Source: Novosphingobium sp. ST904 (lineage in GTDB: Bacteria > Pseudomonadota > Alphaproteobacteria > Sphingomonadales > Sphingomonadaceae). Taken from it: a stretch of 64,000 nucleotides of DNA. Of this stretch, positions 59,045 to 64,000 are shown one piece after another. Below the pieces are notes generated by a model. That model had not been told where the DNA came from. It made no database searches and saw only the letters and a program-made list of their open reading frames with translations. The stretch covers positions 1-64,000 of the forward strand of contig NZ_LGJH01000147.1 of assembly GCF_001298105.1 (NCBI RefSeq). The letters are read 5' to 3'. Both the position numbers and the translations under genes were made by a program. Each line of letters begins with the position of its first letter. Position 1 is the first letter of the stretch.

Positions 59045-60923
59045 ATGCTTGATTTTCTGAACAATTGGCGGTTGCCCAAGAAGTTGTGGGCGGCCTTTTC
59101 GATCATCAACATCATCATTGCCGTGGTCGGCATCAACGGGTTCTTCGCAACCCGTGAACTCAATTCCATCGCGCAGCAGCATGTCGAGCGCGGTCTTGCA
59201 GGCATGTCCCGCCTCGCCGATCTCATCAGCGACGTGAAGGAACTGCGGATCGTCGTCTACAGCTACTACAACGCCAATTCCGCCGAGGACGCCGCCAAGC
59301 TGCGCGACCGCCTCAAGGAAGGCGAGGACAAGCTGATCGGCTCGGTGAACGCTTATGCCGAAGTGGCCGGAGACGATTTCAAGGCCGACGTCGACCAGAT
59401 GCGCGAACGCGCCGTGGCGCTCAACAAGATCAACGACCATATCTTCGAAACGCGCACCAAGGGTGATTTCGACGGTGCGATGGGCCTCATCAAGAACGAG
59501 GGCAAAGTCGCCTCGCACGACATGATCGCCCAGACCGAAGGCCTGATCGAGAAGTCGCGCCAGCGGTCCAAGATTGCCGCCGAGGCAGGCGCGCACACCG
59601 CGGACGTGGCGATCTACCTTTCGGCCACTCTTGCCATTGTCGGCATGGGCCTGATCGTGTTCATCTGGCTGCTCATCAACCGCACCGTCGCCGCGCCGAT
59701 GAGCCGTATCGCGGATGTCACCACGACGCTGGCGGAAGGCGGGCGCGCCGATGTTCCCTATCGCGAGCGCCATGACGAGATCGGCGAGATCGCCGCGCCG
59801 TCGAGCAGTTCCGCGCCGCCGCCGAGGCCCGCGCCGAGATCGACGCCAAGGCCGCCCGCGAACAGGAAGTCGTCACCTCCACCCTGCGCGGCAGCCTCCA
59901 GGCGATCAGCGAGGGCGACCTCACCCAGACCATCTCCGCCGAGTTCCCCCCCGCTTACGGCGAACTCAAGAGCAACTTCAACTCCGCCCTCGGCGCCCTG
60001 CGCGACCTCATCGGCGCCGTCGCCGAAAGCGCCGTCGCCATCCGCACCGGCTCGAGCGAGATCGCCCAGGCCTCCGAAGATCTCGCCCGCCGCACCGAGA
60101 GCAACGCCGCCAGCCTCGAAGAGACTTCGGCCGCGATCACCCAGATGGACGAGCGCCTGCGCGCCACCGCCGCCGCGCCGGACGCACCGTGCAGCGCGCC
60201 GACGGGGCGATGACCGTGGTCGGTTCCGGCCGCGACATCGCCGACGAGGCGGTGCAGGCCATGGGCCGCGTCAGCGAAAGCGCCAAGGGCATCGATTCGG
60301 TGATCGAGGGGCTCGACAAGATCGCCTTCCAGACCCGCGTCCTTGCCATGAACGCCGCCGTCGAGGCGGGCCGCGCAGGCGATGCCGGTCGCGGTTTCGC
60401 GGTCGTGGCCGATCTCGTCTCGGCGCTCGCCATGCGCTCGGAAGAGGAAGCCAAGCGCGCCCGCGAACAGCTCACCGCGACCCAGACCGACATCGGCACC
60501 GCCGTGGAAGCGGTCCAGCGCGTGGACGGCGCCCTGCAGAACATCTCGGGCGACGTCACCGAAGTGCACTCGCTGCTGAGCAACATCGCCAGCGACAACC
60601 AGGCCCAGTCCTCGACGATCACCCAGATCAGCGCCACGATCGGCACGATGGACCAGGCCACCCAGCAGAACGCCGCGATGGTCGAGGAAACCTCGGCGGC
60701 GGCGCGCAACCTCAACAGCGAGGTCACCTCGCTGTCGGACCGCGCCGCGATGTTCCGCATCGGCAACGAACCGCAGGGCCTGCGCCCGGCGCTCCGCCCC
60801 GTGCCTGTCAGCAGCTCGGCCAGCATCCCAACCGGCATCCCGGCCAGCGCGCCGATCCAGACGATGGCCTCGCGAAAGCCGCTGAAAGCGCTCGCCACCG
60901 CCGATGACTGGATGGACTTCTAA
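59045..60923 (+). CDS. Methyl-accepting chemotaxis protein (two frameshifts)
   Basis: A chemoreceptor of about 627 residues after correction. TM1 is at about 15-35 ([21 protein letters not shown]), the periplasmic four-helix bundle at 36-190, TM2 at about 192-214 ([20 protein letters not shown]), and HAMP after it. Two added bases, near 59794 and 60177, restore [27 protein letters not shown], the methylation helices, and the tip [30 protein letters not shown] (1,879 bp = 626 codons + 1). The C-terminus DWMDF fits the xWxxF tether for CheR/CheB. Start chosen at 59045 (MLDFLNN). Ligand unknown. Confidence 0.9.
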
Positions 60924-60943
60924 AAAGCCTGCCTGAAAACCGG

Positions 60944-60972
60944 AAAGCCGCCCCCGAAAGGGGCGGCTTTTT
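60944..60972. terminator. Terminator after the chemoreceptor
   Basis: AAAGCCGCCCC pairs with GGGGCGGCTTT followed by TT; loop CGAAA. It separates the receptor (+) from cobU (-). Confidence 0.9.
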
Positions 60973-60981
60973 CCTTGCCGG

Positions 60982-61488
60982 CTACTTCAGCACCAGCGGC
61001 AGCCCCGCCGCGACCAGGACGGCATGATCCACGGTTGCCGCGACCTGCTGGTTGAGCCGCCCCGCCTCGTCACGAAAACGCCGGCCCAGCGAGGTCTCGG
61101 GGACGATCCCCATCCCGACCTCGTTCGCCACCAGCACCAGCGGCTTGGGACAGTCGGCGATAGCCCGGCACAGCGCATCGAACCGCGGCTGCACTGCCGC
61201 TTCCGCCAGCATGAGGTTCGACAGCCAGAGCGTCAGGCAATCGACCAGCACGGCGTCGGCTTCCCCTGCCGCCTTCAAGATCGCCTCGACAAGTTCCATC
61301 GGCGCCTCCAGCGTCGACCAGCGCGGACCGCGATCCTCGCGGTGCCGGGCGATCCGCGCCTCCATCTCGTCATCGAGCGCCTGCCCGGTAGCGATGTAGA
61401 CCAGGCGGCCGGGAACCCCCTCGACCAGAGCCTGCCCGTGCCGGCTCTTGCCCGACCGCGCGCCCCCGAGAACGAATGTGCTGGTCAT
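60982..61488 (-). CDS. cobU: Adenosylcobinamide kinase/guanylyltransferase
   Basis: A 168-residue CobU/CobP that phosphorylates adenosylcobinamide and then transfers GMP, in the late, nucleotide-loop part of B12 synthesis. The P loop is GGARSGKSRHG (8-18), the typical YIATGQALDDEMEARIARHREDRG follows, then VDCLTLWLSNLM and ANEVGMGIVPE. It overlaps the cobQ stop by 4 bp. Confidence 0.96.
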   Translation of the reverse strand: MTSTFVLGGARSGKSRHGQALVEGVPGRLVYIATGQALDDEMEARIARHREDRGPRWSTLEAPMELVEAILKAAGEADAVLVDCLTLWLSNLMLAEAAVQPRFDALCRAIADCPKPLVLVANEVGMGIVPETSLGRRFRDEAGRLNQQVAATVDHAVLVAAGLPLVLK

Positions 61489-62937
61489 GCGCGATACTCC
61501 GTAAGGGCCAGCAGGCCGTCGATATCGAGATGGCGCTCCATCCCGGCGGCCAGTTCGTCGAGCGCGGCATCGACACCGGCTCCATGATCGCGCCGGTCGC
61601 TTTTCGCGCCGAGGCGCGCAAGCAGTTCGGCGCGCAGATCGGTGGAGGCGAGCAAGCCGTGGCAGTACGTTCCCATCACCATTCCGCTTGCATCGACAGC
61701 GCCGTCGGGCCGGTTGCCGCCCAGCATGGCGAAAGGTTCGGCCCGGTGTCGTTCAGTCACCCCCAGGTGCATTTCAAACCCGGTCAGCGGCTTGCCCAGC
61801 GCGGTGCCGGAAACCTCGCGCAGGGCCTTGCGATCCCCGAGCACGGTCGTCACGTCGAGCAGGCCCAGACCGGCGATCTCGCCCGCCGCCCCCTCGATAC
61901 CGAGCGGATCGGCGATGCTGCGCCCCAGCATCTGGTAGCCCCCGCAGATCCCCAGGATCATGCCTCCGCGCCGGTGATGGGCAAGCACGTCGATGTCCCA
62001 GCCCTCGGCCCGCAGGAATGCCATGTCCGCCACGTCGCCTTGGAGCCCGGAATCACGATGAGCGCCGCTTCGGCCGGAATCGGCGTGCCGGGCGGGATCA
62101 TCGCCACGTCCACGCCGGACTCCTGCCGAAGCGGTCGAGGTCGTCGAAATTGGCGATGCGCGGCAGGATCGGGCAGGCGACGAGCAGCTTGCCCCCGGCG
62201 CCGCCGAGCCCGCGTTCGAGCACCACGGCGTCCTCGCTCGGCAACCGGCCGACCGCGCCGGCCCAGGGCATGACTCCGTAGCCGCGCCAGCCGGAAAGAC
62301 GCTCGATCGCGGCGTATCCATCGGCGAACAGGGCCGGATCGCCGCGAAACTTGTTGATGAGGAAGCCCCGGATCTGTGCGGCATCGTCAGGCTCGATCAC
62401 CGCCCGCGTGCCCGCCACGGCCGCGATCACCCCGCCCCGGTCGATATCGCCGACCAGCACCACCGGCACCCCGGCCTCACGCGCGAAGCCCATGTTGGCG
62501 ATGTCCCCGGCGCGCAGGTTGATCTCCGCCGGAGAGCCCGCGCCTTCCACCACCACGAGATCGCAGCGCGCCTCAAGCCGGCGATAGCTTGCCATGACTT
62601 CGGGCAGCAGGGTCCGCCGCGCCTCCCGGAAATTGGCGCTGCCAAGCGTGCCGCGCACCTCGCCGTGGACGACCAGCTGCGAGGTCCGGTCCGCCTGCGG
62701 CTTCAGCAGGACCGGGTTCATGTCGACATGGAGCGGCGCCCGCGCGGCCAGGGCCTGAAGCGCCTGCGCCCGCCCGATCTCCCCGCCTTCCGGCGTGACG
62801 GCGGCATTGTTGGACATGTTCTGCGGCTTGAACGGCAGGACCTTGAGCCCGCGGTTGGCCAGCGCCCGACACAGCCCCGCCACCATGACCGACTTGCCCA
62901 CGTCCGAGCCGGTTCCCTGCAACATCAAGCCAGCCAT
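61485..62937 (-). CDS. cobQ: Cobyric acid synthase CobQ (two frameshifts)
   Basis: Cobyric acid synthase, which amidates adenosylcobyrinic a,c-diamide at four positions using glutamine. The N-terminal synthetase has [21 protein letters not shown] and [23 protein letters not shown]; the class-I-like glutaminase domain has the Cys in [10 protein letters not shown] and later GTYCHGL. Between 62040 and 62125 two missing bases break the frame (1,453 bp = 484 codons + 1); restoring them gives [14 protein letters not shown] and [18 protein letters not shown]. Length about 485 residues, as expected. Confidence 0.93.
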
Positions 62938-63863
62938 GCCACTCCCAACGCGATAATTCCCAGCAAGGCGCAGGCCCTGCGATAAATGCCCAGCGCCCGG
63001 CGCAGATCGCGCGCGCCCGCTTCCCGGCCCTCCTCCCCGATCCAGGGCTTGGCCGCAAGCACACCGTCGTAGATGATCGGCCCGGCGAGCCGCACGCCCA
63101 GCACGCCCGCCATCGCCGCCTCCGGCCACCCGGCATTGGGCGAGGCATGGCGTCCGTGATCGCGCGCCATGACCCGCCACCCGCCGCCACCGGCGAGGCA
63201 GATCAGCACCCCCGCAAGCCGCGCCGGAATCAGGTTCGCCGCATCGTCGATCCGGGCCGCCGCCCAGCCATAGGCACGCAGCGGCGGCTCGGGATGGCCG
63301 ATCAGGCTGTCCGCCGTGTTGATCGCCTTGTAAGCCCAGCCCCCCGGCACACCGCCCAGCAGCAGCCAGAACAGCGGCGCGGCCACACCGTCGCAGAAAC
63401 TCTCGGCAAGGCTCTCGATCGCGGCGCGAACCACGCCCGCCTCGTCGAGCCCTGCGGTATCGCGGCCGACGATCATGCCGACCGCATGGCGGGCCTCGGC
63501 CAGATCCCCTGCCTCCAGCGCGGAGAGAACCGGGCGAACGTGATCGTCGAGACTGCGCGCCGCAAGTGCCGGCCATGCGAGGATAGCCAGCAGCAGCCAG
63601 GCCCAGTCGCCCGCCATGCCGCGCACGATCCAGACGATGAACGCGGTGCCCGCCCATACCATGCCGATCAGGCCGAGCATCGCCGCAAGCCCGGCGATCC
63701 GGCGCGCCATGTCGGACCAGTCCGCCCGGTTCAGCTTCCGCTCGCAGCCGGTGATGACCCTTGCGAAAAGGCCCACGGGATGACCGATCAGGCCGTAGAG
63801 CCGCCCCGGCCAGCCCAGCCCGCCTTCCAGCACCATGACCGCAAAGCCGACCGGCTCGATCAC
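62925..63863 (-). CDS. cobD: Adenosylcobinamide-phosphate synthase CbiB/CobD
   Basis: A 312-residue integral membrane CbiB that joins aminopropanol phosphate to cobyric acid. It has the family pattern [81 protein letters not shown] and [25 protein letters not shown]. The start is GTG at 63863, overlapping the cobC stop; the end overlaps cobQ by 13 bp. Confidence 0.95.
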   Translation of the reverse strand: MIEPVGFAVMVLEGGLGWPGRLYGLIGHPVGLFARVITGCERKLNRADWSDMARRIAGLAAMLGLIGMVWAGTAFIVWIVRGMAGDWAWLLLAILAWPALAARSLDDHVRPVLSALEAGDLAEARHAVGMIVGRDTAGLDEAGVVRAAIESLAESFCDGVAAPLFWLLLGGVPGGWAYKAINTADSLIGHPEPPLRAYGWAAARIDDAANLIPARLAGVLICLAGGGGWRVMARDHGRHASPNAGWPEAAMAGVLGVRLAGPIIYDGVLAAKPWIGEEGREAGARDLRRALGIYRRACALLGIIALGVAWLA

Positions 63864-64000
63864 GCCAGCGCCTCGCCAAGCCGGTCAAGCGCGGCGGGAT
63901 CGGCGGGCACGCCCAGCCGCACCCAGTCGGGATGTTCCGCGAAGGGCCGCACGAGAATGCACGCACGGGCAAGCCGCTCGAACAGTGCCTTGCCCTCGCA
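63860..64000 (-). CDS. cobC: L-threonine-phosphate decarboxylase CobC, C-terminal end (partial)
   Basis: The last 46 residues of an aminotransferase-like protein run off the right edge: [42 protein letters not shown]. The order with cobD, cobQ and cobU and the [16 protein letters not shown] strand fit the PLP-dependent CobC that makes aminopropanol phosphate. The call depends partly on context because only the end is present. Confidence 0.75.
   Translation of the reverse strand, partial: CEGKALFERLARACILVRPFAEHPDWVRLGVPADPAALDRLGEALA

Noticed and set aside
59780..60200. Large internal deletion or fusion in the chemoreceptor
   Set aside because: Adding one base at each of two places restores a continuous receptor with HAMP and methylation helices; no deletion is needed.

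Overview
This GC-rich window comes from an alphaproteobacterium, most likely a sphingomonad (Novosphingobium/Sphingobium type; inferred from family content, not from a search). The alphaproteobacterial markers are GcrA, FlbT, FlaF, a FlbD-like HTH protein, a MotE-like protein and a DUF6468-type protein. About 58 kb is one flagellar and chemotaxis island. It is bordered on the left by an ABC-2 permease, gcrA and a periplasmic cyclophilin-type isomerase, and on the right by cobalamin genes (cobU, cobQ, cbiB/cobD, partial cobC).

Layout. 3.2-12.0 kb (-): fliG, fliH, fliF, fliN, a shortened flbD-like gene, flhA, fliK, flgD. 12.1-15.3 kb (+): a large FlaEY-like propeller protein, then flgB. 15.3-18.5 kb (+): an AT-rich spacer, an XRE/S24-like regulator and a GGDEF-EAL protein. 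18.6-23.4 kb (-): flgC, fliE, fliQ, fliR, flhB, flgI, flgJ (rod domain only), flgN-like. 23.5-24.8 kb (+): a second, short fliN, fliO, fliP. 24.9-34.3 kb (-): one long operon of motA, a STAS protein, cheY, cheA, cheW, cheR, cheB, cheY, cheD, a small unknown, motB, a FliL-like protein and a tandem PilZ protein. 34.5 kb (+): flaF. 35.1-38.4 kb (+): a FixL/FixJ-like two-component pair. 38.5-39.9 kb (-): an alginate-export-type porin. 40.2-44.5 kb (-): flbT, fliI, fliJ, a lytic-transglycosylase-like protein and a divergent sigma-70-family factor. 44.6-49.0 kb (+): flgE, flgK, flgL. 49.1-51.8 kb: unknown envelope proteins. 51.9-54.6 kb (-): fliL, fliM, DUF6468-type, motE-like. 54.8-57.6 kb (+): flgF, flgG, flgA, flgH. 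57.9-60.9 kb (+): flagellin and a methyl-accepting receptor.

The export gate, export ATPase set, rod, rings, hook, stator, C ring and one chemotaxis pathway are all here. No filament cap (fliD), fliS or flgM was seen.

The most interesting signal is regulatory. The start regions of about ten flagellar transcription units share a TCCTATAA box in the sense direction. It matches the E. coli sigma-28 -10 element (GCCGATAA) at 6 of 8 positions. The island encodes its own divergent sigma factor, and three TCCTATAT copies lie in that gene's leader, in the opposite orientation. The FlbD-like gene retains a receiver-like start and a Fis-type HTH but has no room for the sigma-54-activating ATPase. A change from sigma-54/FlbD control to control by a dedicated sigma factor is my inference.

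A caution: nine genes (flbD-like, cheB, cheA, flaF, flbT, flgE, the TPR gene, the receptor and cobQ) each need one or two added bases to read through. Every one is a loss, mostly in GC-rich runs, which points to assembly error rather than gene decay. No tRNA, rRNA, CRISPR array or insertion sequence was seen.
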